From Achromobacter xylosoxidans (GTDB taxonomy: Bacteria; Pseudomonadota; Gammaproteobacteria; Burkholderiales; Burkholderiaceae_B), in the NCBI RefSeq assembly GCF_002192695.1, contig NZ_MTLG01000073.1, positions 1-59,161 of the forward strand: a stretch of DNA of 59,161 nt. Direction: 5' to 3'. Of the stretch, positions 1 to 10,022 are shown piece after piece. The position numbers and the translations under genes were made by a program. The notes under the pieces were generated by a model. That model was not told the origin of the DNA, searched no databases, and worked only from the letters and a program-made list of their open reading frames with translations. The stretch's first letter is position 1; every line of letters starts with the position of its first letter.

Positions 1-2
1 GG

Positions 3-956
3 CGCGGCCGCGACGGCAAGCCGGTGGTCGTGAAGGCCGTGGACGGCGTGTCCTTCGAGCTGCAGCGCGGCCGCACCCTGGCGATCGTGGGCGAGTCGGG
101 TTCGGGCAAGACCACCACGGCCTTGTCCGTGCTGCGGCTGGCGGACCCGACCGCGGGCTCCATCCACTTCGACGGTACGGACATGACGGCGCTGAGCGGC
201 TCGGCCCTGCGCCGCATGCGCCGCCGCGTGCAGTTGGTGTTCCAGGATCCGTATTCCTCGCTCAATCCGCGCCAGCGGGCGGGCGACATCGTGCGTGCGC
301 CGCTGGACCTGATGGGCATCGATCCGCCCGGCGGACGCGAGGCGCGCGTGGCCCGCATGTTCGAGCTGGTGGGCCTGCGGCCGGAACAGCGGCAGCTGTT
401 TCCGCACCAGTTTTCCGGCGGACAGCGGCAGCGGCTGAACGTGGCCCGGGCCCTGGCCAGCGCGCCGGACCTGATCGTCTGCGACGAGCCGGTGTCGGCC
501 CTGGATATCGCGATCCGCGCGCAGATCCTGAACCTGCTGCGGCGCATCCAGCGCGAGCAGGGGCAGTCGTTCCTGTTCATTTCGCACGACATGGCGGTGG
601 TCGAGCACATCTGCGACGACATCGCCGTCATGTACCTGGGAAAGATCATCGAACAGGCCTCGCGCAATGCCTTCTTCACGCGTCCGCTGCATCCCTACAG
701 CGTCGCCCTGATGTCGGCGGTGCCGACCGTGAAGGGCGGGCGCGAGCTGGCCGCACGCCGCGTGCGGCTGGCGGGCGATCCGCCCAGTCCGGTCGATCCG
801 CCGCCGGGCTGCCGTTTTGCCGGACGCTGCCCGGCCGCGCAGCCGCTCTGCGCCACGCGCGAGCCGGCCTTGCGCGAGGTCGCGCCAGGCCACCGTGTGG
901 CCTGCCATTTCGTCGAGTCCCGCGACGGCGTCCTGGTGTCGCCGTTGCAGGGATGA
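3..956 (+). CDS. Peptide/nickel-type ABC transporter ATPase (DppF/OppF-like), 5' truncated
   Basis: The reading frame is open to the left edge of the window, so the N-terminus lies outside. The first internal GTG (position 24) falls inside the conserved 'VKAVDGVSFEL' strand and is not the start. Walker A GESGSGKTT, signature FSGGQRQR and Walker B LIVCDEPVSALD are all present. The C-terminal tail has the GCRFAGRCP cysteine motif of the oligopeptide/dipeptide (oligo_HPY) subfamily. The protein would energise a cytoplasmic-membrane importer for peptides or a similar solute, with partner permeases presumably upstream of the window. It is followed after 28 bp by an amidohydrolase, which could process the imported compound. 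The substrate cannot be read from this fragment. Confidence 0.9.
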   Translation, partial: RGRDGKPVVVKAVDGVSFELQRGRTLAIVGESGSGKTTTALSVLRLADPTAGSIHFDGTDMTALSGSALRRMRRRVQLVFQDPYSSLNPRQRAGDIVRAPLDLMGIDPPGGREARVARMFELVGLRPEQRQLFPHQFSGGQRQRLNVARALASAPDLIVCDEPVSALDIAIRAQILNLLRRIQREQGQSFLFISHDMAVVEHICDDIAVMYLGKIIEQASRNAFFTRPLHPYSVALMSAVPTVKGGRELAARRVRLAGDPPSPVDPPPGCRFAGRCPAAQPLCATREPALREVAPGHRVACHFVESRDGVLVSPLQG

Positions 957-984
957 ATCCACTCTCCGATAGAAGGACAGACCG

Positions 985-2640
985 ATGACCCAGACCCGCG
1001 CCCGAACCACGATCTATGCCGCGCGCAGCATCCTGACCATGAATCCGATGCAGCCCCGCGCCACGCATGTGGCGGTGCGCGAGGGCCGCATCCTGGGCGT
1101 GGGCAACCGCGACGAGCTGGCGGGCTGGGGCCCCGCCGATCTCGACGAGCGCTATGCCGACAAAGTGCTCATGCCGGGCCTGGTCGAAGGGCATTGCCAT
1201 CTGCCGGAGGGCGGCATGTGGAAGTTCGTGTACGTGGGCTTCTATGACCGGCGCGGACCCGATGGCCGCTTGTGGGAAGGCTTGAAGAGCTTCGATGCAG
1301 TGGCCGCTCGGCTGCGCGAGGCCGAGCGCGTCCTGGCGCCCGGCGAGACGCTGATAGGCTGGGGCTTCGATCCGATTTTCTTCGACGGCGCGCGCATGCG
1401 CGTACAGGACCTGGACGCGGTATCCGCCGAGCGGCCCGTGGTGGTCATGCATGCCAGCATGCACCTGATGAACGTGAACACGCCCATGCTGGCGCGCGCC
1501 GGCATAGACCGCGACACCGACATCGAGGGCGTGACGCGCATGGAGGACGGGCGCCCCAGCGGCGAGCTCTGCGAGTTCGCGGCCATGTTCCCCGTCATGC
1601 GCCTGATCGGCAGCCCGTTCCGCACGGTGGGCGTATCGGAAGAAGGCCTGCGCATGTTCGGCAAGGTGGCGCAGTGGGCGGGCGTCACCACCGCCACCGA
1701 CCTGGTCAACGAGCTGGGCGACGAGGGCCTGGCGACGCTGGCCCGCATCACCGCCGAGCCGGACTATCCGGTGCGCATCGTGCCGGCCGCCTCCGCTTTG
1801 ACCTACGCCGGCGATCCCGCGCGCTGCCTGGCCAAGCTGGCCGAGGCCCGGCGCCTGAACAACGACAAGCTGCATCTGGGCATGGTCAAGCTGGTGGTGG
1901 ACGGTTCGATCCAGGGCTTTACCGCCCGGCTGCGCTGGCCGGGCTATTACAACGGCGCGCCCAACGGCATCTGGGTGATTGCGCCGGCGGAGCTGGACGC
2001 GATGGTGCAGACCTACCACGACGCCGGGGTGCAGCTGCACATCCATACCAATGGCGACGAAGCCACCGAGCTCGCCATCGACGCGGTGGATCGCGCCTTG
2101 CGCCGCAGCCCGCGGCGCGATCACCGGCACACCTTGCAGCACTGCCAGATGGCCGACGCGGCGCAGTTCCGGCGCATGGCCAGCCTGGGCATGTGCGCCA
2201 ATCTCTTCGCCAACCACATCTTCTACTGGGGCGATGCGCACCATGCCCTGACCATGGGGCCGGACCGGGCCAAGCGCATGGACGCCTGCGCATCCGCCGC
2301 GCGCGCCGGCGTGCCGTTCTCCATCCATTCGGACGCGCCCATCACGCCGCTGGCGCCGCTGTTCACGGCCTGGTGCGCCGTCAACCGCCAGACCTCGTCG
2401 GGCAAGGTGCTGGGGGAGTCCGAGCGCATCGGCGTGGAAGCGGCCTTGCATGCCGTCACGCTGGGCGCGGCCTACACCTTGCACCTGGATCACCTGGTCG
2501 GCTCCATCGAGATCGGCAAGCATGCGGATTTCTGTGTGCTGCAGGACGATCCGCTGGAGGTGGCGCCGGAACAGCTGAAGGACGTGCGCGTGCTGGGCAC
2601 GGTCATCGGCGGCCGGCCCTTGCCGCTGCGGGAGGCCTGA
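985..2640 (+). CDS. YtcJ-like metal-dependent amidohydrolase (amidohydrolase 3 family)
   Basis: The 551-residue protein has the amidohydrolase layout. A short N-terminal beta domain (VAVREGRILGVG) leads into GLVEGHCHLPEG, which supplies the HxH metal pair. Later come MVKLVVDGSIQG, HIHTNGDEA, TLQHCQ and SIHSDAPITPL, which supply the remaining His and Asp ligands and the catalytic Asp. The C-terminal strand (GKHADFCVLQDDP) closes the beta domain. Length fits the YtcJ/exoenzyme-regulatory group (about 540-560 residues). The family hydrolyses C-N bonds of amides or cyclic ureides, and the substrate here is unknown. It stands between a peptide-type ABC ATPase and a COG0523 GTPase, with one base between its TGA and the next ATG, so the three genes probably form one transcript. 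No signal peptide is visible, so it is cytoplasmic. Confidence 0.88.
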   Translation: MTQTRARTTIYAARSILTMNPMQPRATHVAVREGRILGVGNRDELAGWGPADLDERYADKVLMPGLVEGHCHLPEGGMWKFVYVGFYDRRGPDGRLWEGLKSFDAVAARLREAERVLAPGETLIGWGFDPIFFDGARMRVQDLDAVSAERPVVVMHASMHLMNVNTPMLARAGIDRDTDIEGVTRMEDGRPSGELCEFAAMFPVMRLIGSPFRTVGVSEEGLRMFGKVAQWAGVTTATDLVNELGDEGLATLARITAEPDYPVRIVPAASALTYAGDPARCLAKLAEARRLNNDKLHLGMVKLVVDGSIQGFTARLRWPGYYNGAPNGIWVIAPAELDAMVQTYHDAGVQLHIHTNGDEATELAIDAVDRALRRSPRRDHRHTLQHCQMADAAQFRRMASLGMCANLFANHIFYWGDAHHALTMGPDRAKRMDACASAARAGVPFSIHSDAPITPLAPLFTAWCAVNRQTSSGKVLGESERIGVEAALHAVTLGAAYTLHLDHLVGSIEIGKHADFCVLQDDPLEVAPEQLKDVRVLGTVIGGRPLPLREA

Positions 2641-2641
2641 G

Positions 2642-3613
2642 ATGGCGCCGCAGGGCGCACCGCGCATCGCGCTGACCGTGGTGGGCGGGTTCTTGGGCGC
2701 CGGCAAGACCAGCCTGCTCAATCACGTGTTGTCCCGTAGCCGGCGCCGCGCGGCGGTCCTGGTCAATGACTTCGGTCCGATCGATATCGACGCCGGACTG
2801 ATCGCGCAACGCAGCGACCAGGTGATCAGGCTGGCAAACGGCTGCGTCTGCTGTTCGATGGCGGGCGGCCTGGACGACGCCCTGGCGCGCGTGCTGGCGC
2901 TGGATCCCTTGCCCGAATGGATCGTGATCGAGGCCAGCGGCGTGTCGGATCCGGGGCGCATCGCGCAGGTCGGCATGTCCGATCCCCTGCTGCAGTTGGA
3001 GGGCGTGGTGGTGCTGGCCGATGCCGCGAATGTGCGCGCGCTGGCGGCGGACCCCTTGCTGGCCGATACCTTGGACCGCCAGTTCAAGGCGGCCGATCTG
3101 CTGGTGCTGAACAAGACCGATCTGGTTCCTGCCGAGGAACTGCCGTCGCTGCGCCTGTGGCTGCACGCGGCGACGCGCGGGGCCGCGATGATCGAGACGC
3201 GCGAAGGGCGCGTGGACCTGCGCCATCTGCTGGGCGAAGGCGGGTCTTGCAGCCTCGCGCATGAATGCGCCAGCGGCGCTTGCAGCCATGCGGGCCACGT
3301 CCACGCCGCGACGCCCGATGACCCCGATCATCCGTTCCAGAGCTGGCTGTGGCGCGCGCCCGCGCTGCTCGACGCCGACCAGCTCGCCAGCCGGCTGCGC
3401 GACGCGCCCAGGCAACTGCTGCGCGCCAAGGGCTGGGTGCGCACCGACCGGCATGGCCTGGTGCTGGTGCAACTGGCGGGCCGGCGCGTGCGCTACGACA
3501 CGCAGGCCAGGCCGCCCGCGGATCTGGACGAGCCAGCGCTGGTGCTGATAGGCATGCGTGGCGCTGTCGATCCCGACTGCATGGACGCCTGGTTGGCGCC
3601 GGCCGCTGTTTGA
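2642..3613 (+). CDS. COG0523/CobW-family metallochaperone GTPase
   Basis: The 323-residue protein carries a P-loop (GGFLGAGKTSLLNH), the diagnostic CxCC motif (NGCVCCSM) that binds the metal, a switch region and the guanine-specificity motif LVLNKTD. A His/Cys-rich linker near residues 200-225 (HECASGACSHAGHVHA) is typical of family members that deliver zinc or another transition metal. A CobW C-terminal domain follows (LLRAKGWVRTDRHG). The ATG is one base after the amidohydrolase stop, so translation is probably coupled. The family loads metal into client enzymes using GTP hydrolysis. The adjoining metal-dependent amidohydrolase is an obvious candidate client, but that is inference from position only. 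Confidence 0.88.
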   Translation: MAPQGAPRIALTVVGGFLGAGKTSLLNHVLSRSRRRAAVLVNDFGPIDIDAGLIAQRSDQVIRLANGCVCCSMAGGLDDALARVLALDPLPEWIVIEASGVSDPGRIAQVGMSDPLLQLEGVVVLADAANVRALAADPLLADTLDRQFKAADLLVLNKTDLVPAEELPSLRLWLHAATRGAAMIETREGRVDLRHLLGEGGSCSLAHECASGACSHAGHVHAATPDDPDHPFQSWLWRAPALLDADQLASRLRDAPRQLLRAKGWVRTDRHGLVLVQLAGRRVRYDTQARPPADLDEPALVLIGMRGAVDPDCMDAWLAPAAV

Positions 3614-3737
3614 TGGTCGAGCAAGCTTCTGGTGCAAGCGATTTCCCGCTTCTGGTTCTAGACCCTGCCTGGGGGCTCACTTACCTTAGGTCCTGAATGC
3701 TGGCGCGCGTTGCGCTCGCGTCTACCGGAGGTATGCG

Positions 3738-4130
3738 ATGCAGAAGACCGTCACCGCGGACATGCTGGCCGAATTCGCGGCGGCCTGGAACCGCCACGAT
3801 ATCGACGCCCTGATGTCCTTCATGAGCGACGACTGCGTGTTCGAGACCGTGGCCGGCCCCGAGCGGTGGGGCGCGCGGCACGAAGGCCGCGAGGCAGTGC
3901 GTGCCGCCTTCGCCGCGGCCTGGGCGAATTTTCCCGACGCGCAGTGGCAGAACGGCACGCATTGGGTCGCTGGCGACCGCGGCGTATCCGAATCGACCTT
4001 TACCGGCACCGCCGCCGACGGCTCCCGCGTGGAGGCGGACATGGTGGACGTCTTCACCTTCCAGGACGGCAAGATCCGCGTGAAGAACGCCTACCGCAAG
4101 CAGCGCCCGGCCTTGCCGGCCCGCGGTTGA
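3738..4130 (+). CDS. SnoaL-like / NTF2-fold protein
   Basis: This 130-residue protein has the pattern of the SnoaL-like NTF2 fold. It starts with an alpha segment (LAEFAAAWNRHDIDALMSFMSDDCVFE), then GREAVRAAFAAAW, then beta strands ending in VDVFTFQDGKIRVKNAYRK. The ATG is preceded by a CCGGAGGT ribosome site. NTF2-fold proteins are cyclases, isomerases, dehydratases or ligand binders, and no catalytic residue set is decisive here. The gene lies 34 bp upstream of an FAD amine oxidase and probably shares its transcript, hinting at a role in amine or polyamine breakdown. The function remains open. Confidence 0.75.
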   Translation: MQKTVTADMLAEFAAAWNRHDIDALMSFMSDDCVFETVAGPERWGARHEGREAVRAAFAAAWANFPDAQWQNGTHWVAGDRGVSESTFTGTAADGSRVEADMVDVFTFQDGKIRVKNAYRKQRPALPARG

Positions 4131-4164
4131 GGACGCCTCCCGCCCCCTGCAACCGGAACGCCGC

Positions 4165-5580
4165 ATGGATACTCAAATGTCCTTCCAACCTGTAGGTCCG
4201 GCCCCCGCTGGCCGGACGGCGATCAGCGCCTACAACCCGGCCTACGATCCGCTGGTGTCCCCGCCCGGCCGCGGGCAAGACTACGCGCCGACCTACTGGG
4301 TCGCGACCGCCGGCGAGCCGCCCGAGGACGACGGTCCCGTCAACGGCGACATCGACGCCGACGTGGTGATCGTGGGCTCGGGTTTTACCGGCCTGTCGGC
4401 CGCGCTGACGCTGGCGCGCGATTTCGGCGTGAAGGCCGTGGTGCTGGAAGCCAACCGCGCGGTGTGGGGCTGCACCAGCCGCAACGGCGGGCAAGGCCAG
4501 AACGCGTCCGGCCGCCTGTACCGCTCGCAATGGATAGCGCGCTGGGGCCTGGCGACGGCCAAGCGCCTGGACGCGGAAATCCGCGAAGGCTTCGAATATT
4601 GGAAGAGCCTGGTGGCCCAGGTCGATTGCGACGCGCAGCCGGGCGGCCACCTGTACACGGCGCACCGCCAGAAGAAGATGGCGTTCCTGGAAAACGAAGC
4701 CCGCGTGATGCGCGAGGTGTTCGGCTATGACGCCAGGATGCTGAGCCGGGAGGAACTGCGCGAGCGCTACGTGTACGACCGCGAGGCAGTCGGCGCGATG
4801 CACGAGCCGGACGGCGTGGGCGTGCATCCGCTGAAGCTTGCCTACGGCTATATGCGGCAGGCGCGGGCGCTCGGCGTGCGTATCCATCCAGGCAGCCCGG
4901 TGCTGGGCTGGCGCGCCGAGAACGGCGGCGTGCGGCTGCAGACGCCCAACGGCTACGTGCGCGCGCGGCGCGTGGCGTTCGCCACTGGCGGCTATACCGC
5001 GCAAGGCGTCAACCGCCTGCTGGACAACCGCATCATGCCCGTGCTGTCGAACTCGCTGGTGACGCGGGTGCTGACGCCGGCGGAACGCGACGCTGCGGGC
5101 CTCAAGAGCACGGTGTTCATCACCGACACGCGGACCCTGCGCTTCTACTACCGCCTGCTGCCCGACGGCCGCATGCAGATCGGCAGCCGCAGCGCCTTGC
5201 GCGGCGCAGACGCGCAGCATCCGCGCCACTTGGCGCTGCTGCGCGAAGGCCTGGCGCGCAAGTTCCCCACGCTGGCGGGTGTGGATGTGGATTATTCCTG
5301 GTGGGGTTGGGTGGACGTGAGCCACGACATGATGCCGCGCGTGACGCAACCCGACCCGGCGCAGCCGGTCTATTACGCCTTCGGCTACGGCGGCAATGGG
5401 GTGGCGTTCTCGGCCCACGCCGGCAAACGCCTGGCGCAGCGCATGATGGGCAAGGACGGCGTGTCCTGGGACCTGCCGATCTATGACTCGCCCTTGCCGG
5501 GGCATATGTTCGCGCCGTTCCGCAGGCTGGGCCAGGGCCTGCTGTACCGCTGGTACTACCTAAGAGACGAAGTGCTCTAG
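4165..5580 (+). CDS. FAD-dependent amine oxidase, PuuB/DAO family
   Basis: The 471-residue flavoprotein has a roughly 60-residue N-terminal extension (YNPAYDPLVSPPGRG, YWVATAGEP) typical of gamma-glutamylputrescine oxidoreductase-like enzymes. The dinucleotide-binding motif DVVIVGSGFTGLSAAL and the TSRNGGQGQN turn near residue 110 follow. The C-terminal flavin contact is YYAFGYGGNGVAFSAHAGK. The family oxidises secondary amines or N-substituted amino acids to aldehydes. Its 3' end overlaps the convergent MocR gene by 21 bases. Several MocR proteins control amine or GABA metabolism, so regulation by that neighbour is possible but unproven. Confidence 0.85.
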   Translation: MDTQMSFQPVGPAPAGRTAISAYNPAYDPLVSPPGRGQDYAPTYWVATAGEPPEDDGPVNGDIDADVVIVGSGFTGLSAALTLARDFGVKAVVLEANRAVWGCTSRNGGQGQNASGRLYRSQWIARWGLATAKRLDAEIREGFEYWKSLVAQVDCDAQPGGHLYTAHRQKKMAFLENEARVMREVFGYDARMLSREELRERYVYDREAVGAMHEPDGVGVHPLKLAYGYMRQARALGVRIHPGSPVLGWRAENGGVRLQTPNGYVRARRVAFATGGYTAQGVNRLLDNRIMPVLSNSLVTRVLTPAERDAAGLKSTVFITDTRTLRFYYRLLPDGRMQIGSRSALRGADAQHPRHLALLREGLARKFPTLAGVDVDYSWWGWVDVSHDMMPRVTQPDPAQPVYYAFGYGGNGVAFSAHAGKRLAQRMMGKDGVSWDLPIYDSPLPGHMFAPFRRLGQGLLYRWYYLRDEVL

Positions 5581-7140
5581 CGCGTGCAAGTCCGGGCCCT
5601 GCGGGGCCTGCTTGCCGTCGGCGGCGCGGTCGCGGTAGCGGTCGACCACCTTGGCCAGCCTGGCGATCCCCGGCTCGATGTGTTCTGGCCGGATCGAGGT
5701 GAAGCCGACCCGCAGGAAGTTGCGCGGCGCGTCGGCGCCGTTCATGAAGAAGACGTCGCCGGGCTCCACCACCACGCCTTCGGCCAGCGCCGCCTCGGAT
5801 AGCTCGCAGGCGTTGAGCCAGGGCGGCCCTTGCAGCCAGCAGGACGAGGACCCGGTAATGGGGATGACCTTGAAATCGGGCAGATGCCGCGCCAGCGCGC
5901 GGGCCAGCTCGGTGCCGCGTTCCTGGTAGGCCTGGGATTGCCGGCGCAGCAGCGAATGGTGGTGGCCCAGCGAAATGAAGAGCGAAAACGCCCGCTGGAT
6001 GTAGGCCGAAGGATGCCGCAGCATCAGGCGGCGCAGGGCGCGCAGTTCCGCGGTGAGTTCGCGCGGCGCCACGATGTAGCCGATGCGCAGGCCCGGGGCG
6101 AAGGACTTGGCCAGGCTGCCCACATAGATCACGCGGCCGTCGCGGTCCAGGCTCTTCAAGGCGGGAATCGCGCCTTCGCCCCAGCGGCTCTCGCTTTCGA
6201 AGTCGTCCTCGATGATCAGGCTGTCGGCCTGGCGCGCCAGCGTCAGCAGGTTCTGGCGGCGCTCCGGCGATAGTGTCACCGTGGTGGGGCACTGGTGCCC
6301 GGGCGTGACGAAGATGTAGTCGCAGCCCAGCAGATGGGTGCCGGTGCACAGCCCTTGTTCGTCCACCGGCAGGGGCAGCAGGTTGCGCGTATGGCTGGCG
6401 AAGATGTTGCGGGCGTCAGGGTAGCCGGGGTCTTCCATGCCGACCACGGTGTCCTCGTTGACCAGCAGGTCGGCCAGCAGGTAGAGCGCATGCTGCGCGC
6501 CCACGGTGATGACGATTTCCTCGGCGTCGGCCCAGACGCCGCGCCTGGGCAGGACCTGGGTGCGGATCTGCTCGATCAGCGCGGGGTCGTCGTGGGTGAT
6601 GAGGTCGGGCGCCCAACTGCGGATGTCCAGCACGGACAGGGCCTTGATACAGCATTCGCGCCATTCCGCGGTGGGAAACAGGTCCTGGTCGAACTGCGCG
6701 TAGACAAAGGGGTAGGGCTGCTTCTGCCAGTCGCGCGGCTTGGTGATGTTGCGCTGCCGGGATGGGCGAAAGCGCAGGCGCTCTTCCCAGCGCACGCCGG
6801 GCGCGCCGCCGTCATCCGCCGGCTGCGCGTCGGCCGCCGGCCCGGAGTGGCCGCGCATCACGGTGTCGCTGACGAAGTGGCCGCTGCGTTCGCGCGACAC
6901 CAGATAGCCCTCGCTCACCAGTTGCTGGTAGGCGAACACCACGGTATTGCGCGCGATGCGCAACTGGTCGGCCAGATGCCGGCTGGACGGCACCGGCGTG
7001 CCGGGCGGCAGGTGGCCGCTCAGGATGGCGGACACCAGCATCTGGCGCACGCATCCTTGCAGGCTCAGGTTGGGCGCGCTTTCGCGTTCGAACAGGCGCT
7101 CCCACAACACAGGCTTGAGCATCGAGGCCTGGCTGGACAT
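5560..7140 (-). CDS. MocR-family (GntR-aminotransferase) transcriptional regulator
   Basis: The 526-residue protein starts at the ATG at 7140, preceded by AAGGAG. The same frame is open further upstream but without coding character. Residues about 25-90 form a GntR winged helix (PVPSSRHLADQL, NTVVFAYQQL, EGYLVSRERSGHFV). The rest is a fold-type I aminotransferase domain with the PLP lysine in GSLAKSFAPGLRIGY. Such regulators (TauR, GabR, PdxR) sense an amine or amino acid through PLP. It lies about 107 bp downstream of, and in the same direction as, a tauABC-type importer. A TauR-like role is therefore plausible, although the oxidase gene converging on it is an alternative target. Confidence 0.88.
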   Translation of the reverse strand: MSSQASMLKPVLWERLFERESAPNLSLQGCVRQMLVSAILSGHLPPGTPVPSSRHLADQLRIARNTVVFAYQQLVSEGYLVSRERSGHFVSDTVMRGHSGPAADAQPADDGGAPGVRWEERLRFRPSRQRNITKPRDWQKQPYPFVYAQFDQDLFPTAEWRECCIKALSVLDIRSWAPDLITHDDPALIEQIRTQVLPRRGVWADAEEIVITVGAQHALYLLADLLVNEDTVVGMEDPGYPDARNIFASHTRNLLPLPVDEQGLCTGTHLLGCDYIFVTPGHQCPTTVTLSPERRQNLLTLARQADSLIIEDDFESESRWGEGAIPALKSLDRDGRVIYVGSLAKSFAPGLRIGYIVAPRELTAELRALRRLMLRHPSAYIQRAFSLFISLGHHHSLLRRQSQAYQERGTELARALARHLPDFKVIPITGSSSCWLQGPPWLNACELSEAALAEGVVVEPGDVFFMNGADAPRNFLRVGFTSIRPEHIEPGIARLAKVVDRYRDRAADGKQAPQGPDLHALEHFVS

Positions 7141-7247
7141 GACGGCTCCTTGTCTAGGCCGCGCAGCCGATAGCCGCTGCGCAGGCGCCGTTCCTGAGGA
7201 TAGAGGAGCCGGATGGGGGACGAAATGAGGGATTGCCCGGGCGCGTT

Positions 7248-8075
7248 TCAGACCCGTCCCTTCCAGGGGATGGCGAATTTCTCCAGATAACGGACCAGCA
7301 GGTCGAAGGCGAAGGCGAACACGCCGATCACGATGATGCCCATGATGACGGTGTCGCTGGCCAGGAACTGGGCGGCGTTGAGCACCATGAAGCCCAGGCC
7401 GCGGTCGGCGGCCACCATTTCGGCGGCCACCAGCGTGGTCCAGCCCACGCCGATGCCGATCCGCATGCCCGTGAAGATTTCCGGCATGGCGGCCTTCAGG
7501 ATCACGTGCCAGACCACCTGCGCGGGCGTGCCGCCCATGGCGTAGGCGGCGTGGATCTGTTCGATCGACACCGAGCGCACGCCGGCGCGGGCCGCGATCG
7601 CCATGGGCGCGAAAATCGCCAGGTAGATCAGCAGGACCTTGGGGAATTCGCCGATGCCGAACCAGATGATGATGAGCGGCAGATAGGCCAGCGGCGGCAG
7701 CGGACGGTAGAACTCGATGGGCGGATCGAAGATGCCGCGCGCGTAGCGGTTCACGCCCATCAGGATGCCGACGGGAATGGCGGTCACGCAGGCCAGGAAA
7801 AAGGCGCCGAACACCCGCGACAGGCTGGCCAGCGCATGTTCGGTAAGCGTGGAGTTGGCCACGCCGTCGGTCATGGCCGAGACGAACTTGTCGTACACGG
7901 CCAGGGGCGAAGGCAGGAACAGCGGCCGCACCCAGCCGGCGCTGGTCACCAGGAACCACAGCCCCAGCAGCGCCAGGCTGGTGATCAGGCTGATGTGGCC
8001 GCTGTAGCCCGCGCCCGGCGCGCCGTAGACCTTGCCCGGCGCGGCGGGCTTGTGTCCCGGGCGGCTGCTAGCCAT
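7248..8075 (-). CDS. tauC: Taurine/sulfonate ABC transporter permease (TauC-like)
   Basis: This is an integral-membrane subunit with about six hydrophobic segments. The EAA-loop region [19 protein letters not shown] is typical of TauC/SsuC permeases. The start is uncertain. The ATG at 8075 overlaps the upstream ATPase stop as ATGGCTAG, giving 275 residues, while an ATG at 8111 would add 12 residues. Neither has a strong ribosome site, and the overlapped ATG is preferred because it suggests coupled translation. With the ATPase and binding protein upstream it forms a complete importer in the order binding protein, ATPase, permease. Confidence 0.85.
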   Translation of the reverse strand: MASSRPGHKPAAPGKVYGAPGAGYSGHISLITSLALLGLWFLVTSAGWVRPLFLPSPLAVYDKFVSAMTDGVANSTLTEHALASLSRVFGAFFLACVTAIPVGILMGVNRYARGIFDPPIEFYRPLPPLAYLPLIIIWFGIGEFPKVLLIYLAIFAPMAIAARAGVRSVSIEQIHAAYAMGGTPAQVVWHVILKAAMPEIFTGMRIGIGVGWTTLVAAEMVAADRGLGFMVLNAAQFLASDTVIMGIIVIGVFAFAFDLLVRYLEKFAIPWKGRV

Positions 8076-8901
8076 GGAAGCCTTGGGGGGAGGAGGCTCG
8101 TTCGTCGCCATAGATGATGCCAAGGACTTGTTCGCGCATGGCGATGAAGTCGGGACTGGATTTGATGCTGCGGCCATCGCGGGTCTCCAGGTAGCGCCGG
8201 TTGAAGTCCGGCGTGAAGGTATGCGTGATGCGGCCCGGGCGGGGCGACATGACGATCAGCCGCGAACCCAGAAACAGCGCTTCCTCCACGCTGTGCGTGA
8301 TGAAGAAGAACATCTTGTTGGTCTGCCGCCAGATGTCCAGCAGCAGCTCCTGGATGGTCTCGCGGGTCAGCGCGTCCAGCGCCGCCATGGGCTCGTCCAT
8401 CAGCAGCATGGCGGGGTTGCAGGTCAGCGCGCGGGCAATGCCCACGCGCTGCTGCATGCCGCCCGACAACTGGTAGATCATGTGGCGGTGGAAGTCCTGC
8501 AGGCCCACCAGTTCCAGATTGCGGCGGGCGCGGGCACGGCGGGTTTCCTTGTCCACGCCTTGCAGCTTCAGGCCGAACTCGGTGTTCTCCAGCACGTTCA
8601 GCCAGGGCAGCAGGGCGTGCTTCTGGAACACCACGCCGCGGTCGGCGCCGGGACCCACGATGGGCCGGCCGCCCAGCGTGATCTCGCCCTCGGTGGGCGA
8701 CAGGAACCCGGCCAGCAGGCTGAGCAAGGTGGTCTTGCCGCAGCCCGAGGCGCCCAGCGCCACGACGAACTCGCCGGGCTGGATGGTCAGGTTGACGTTC
8801 TGCAGCGCGATGACCGGCCCGCTTTCGTGCAAGCCGGGGTAGGTGACGCTGACTTTCTCCGCGCACAGGCTTTGCGTGGCGGACGAGGACTGCATGGTCA
8901 T
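8068..8901 (-). CDS. tauB: Taurine/sulfonate ABC transporter ATPase (TauB-like)
   Basis: The start at 8901 is supported by GGGGAG six bases upstream. It gives 277 residues ([10 protein letters not shown]...). Walker [10 protein letters not shown], signature [15 protein letters not shown] and Walker [17 protein letters not shown] are intact. The switch histidine sits in [13 protein letters not shown]. This is the nitrate/sulfonate/taurine ATPase subfamily. The gene lies between the periplasmic binding protein and the permease on the same strand and overlaps the permease start. Confidence 0.88.
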   Translation of the reverse strand: MTMQSSSATQSLCAEKVSVTYPGLHESGPVIALQNVNLTIQPGEFVVALGASGCGKTTLLSLLAGFLSPTEGEITLGGRPIVGPGADRGVVFQKHALLPWLNVLENTEFGLKLQGVDKETRRARARRNLELVGLQDFHRHMIYQLSGGMQQRVGIARALTCNPAMLLMDEPMAALDALTRETIQELLLDIWRQTNKMFFFITHSVEEALFLGSRLIVMSPRPGRITHTFTPDFNRRYLETRDGRSIKSSPDFIAMREQVLGIIYGDERASSPQGFHG

Positions 8902-8993
8902 GCCGGCTCCCCTAGGTTGCGACGGGCTGCGCGCAGCCCTGCGTGGCGCGAGGCAGGCGGCGCCGCACGGGCCGCCTTGGCCGCAAGCGCCCC

Positions 8994-10022
8994 TTACTTC
9001 TCGGCCGCCTTGGCGTACTTGTCCGTGACGTGCGGGCTGTAGTCGGCCAGAGCGCGGTCGATCTGCTTCTGGTCCTTCAGGAAGTTGGCGCTGGCCGCGA
9101 AGGCGCGCGCGGCGCCCGACTCCTTGCCGCCGCCCAACCAGACATTGGAGGCCTGTTCCTGCACGGTCGGGAAGACCAGCAGCTGCAGCGCCTCGACCAT
9201 GTCCTCGGGCTTGCCGCCGATCAGCTTGACGATGCTCTTGACCTGCGGCGAGTCTGCCGTCCACTTGGCGCTGTTGGCGCGGTAGTCCGCATAGGACTTG
9301 GCCAATACGCTGGTGAAGGCGGCCATGAACTTGGGATTCTTGGCGGCCCAGGCGCGGTCGACCACGATACCGTCGAAGGTCGGCACGCTGGCCTTACCGA
9401 TCTGTTCCGAGTCGGCGATGATCTTGCCGGTCTTGGCGATCTCGGTTAGCGCGGGCGGCCAGACGTAGGCGGCGTCGATGTCGCCGCGCTGCCAGGCGGC
9501 CACGATCTGCGGCGGCTGCATGTTCAGGATACGCACGTCGCGCGGGCTGATCTTCCAGACCTGTTCCAGCCCGACCAGCAGGTGGAAGTGGGAGGTGGAG
9601 ACGAAGGGCGTGGCGACCCGCTTGCCCTTCAGGTCGGCCGTGCTGTTGATGCCGGAGCCGTTGCGCGCCACCAGCGCCTCGGATTTGCCGATGTTGTCCA
9701 GGATCCAGAACAGCTCCATGTCGACGCCGCGGGTGGCGGCCGCGGTGATGCCGGTGGAGCCCAGCACGCCGACCGGCACGTTGCCGGAAGCCAGCGCGGT
9801 GGAAATGTCGCCGCCAGAGGTGAACTGGCGCCAGTCCACCTGGTAGCCGGCGTCCTTCAATGCCTTGTCGAAACTGCCGTCGGCGATCGCTGTCAGGAAT
9901 GGCCCCACGATCAACTGGTAGCCGACCACCAGCTTGGTCTGGGCATAGGCGGGAGCGGCCAACAGCGCGGCGGCCAGGCCGGCCAGGGTGCAGCGGCGGA
10001 TGAGGCGGAATATCGCGTTCAT
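8994..10022 (-). CDS. tauA: Taurine ABC transporter periplasmic binding protein (TauA-like)
   Basis: The 342-residue protein has a Sec signal peptide (basic RLIRR, hydrophobic core, cut near AYAQ). The mature part has the TauA pattern: [33 protein letters not shown], a [14 protein letters not shown] loop, [21 protein letters not shown], then SEQIG. These segments line the sulfonate site of the TauA/SsuA group. It is the first gene of a leftward tauABC-type operon, and MocR may be the last. No taurine dioxygenase or sulfoacetaldehyde acetyltransferase lies nearby, so taurine itself is a family-based guess and another alkylsulfonate is possible. Confidence 0.87.
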   Translation of the reverse strand: MNAIFRLIRRCTLAGLAAALLAAPAYAQTKLVVGYQLIVGPFLTAIADGSFDKALKDAGYQVDWRQFTSGGDISTALASGNVPVGVLGSTGITAAATRGVDMELFWILDNIGKSEALVARNGSGINSTADLKGKRVATPFVSTSHFHLLVGLEQVWKISPRDVRILNMQPPQIVAAWQRGDIDAAYVWPPALTEIAKTGKIIADSEQIGKASVPTFDGIVVDRAWAAKNPKFMAAFTSVLAKSYADYRANSAKWTADSPQVKSIVKLIGGKPEDMVEALQLLVFPTVQEQASNVWLGGGKESGAARAFAASANFLKDQKQIDRALADYSPHVTDKYAKAAEK

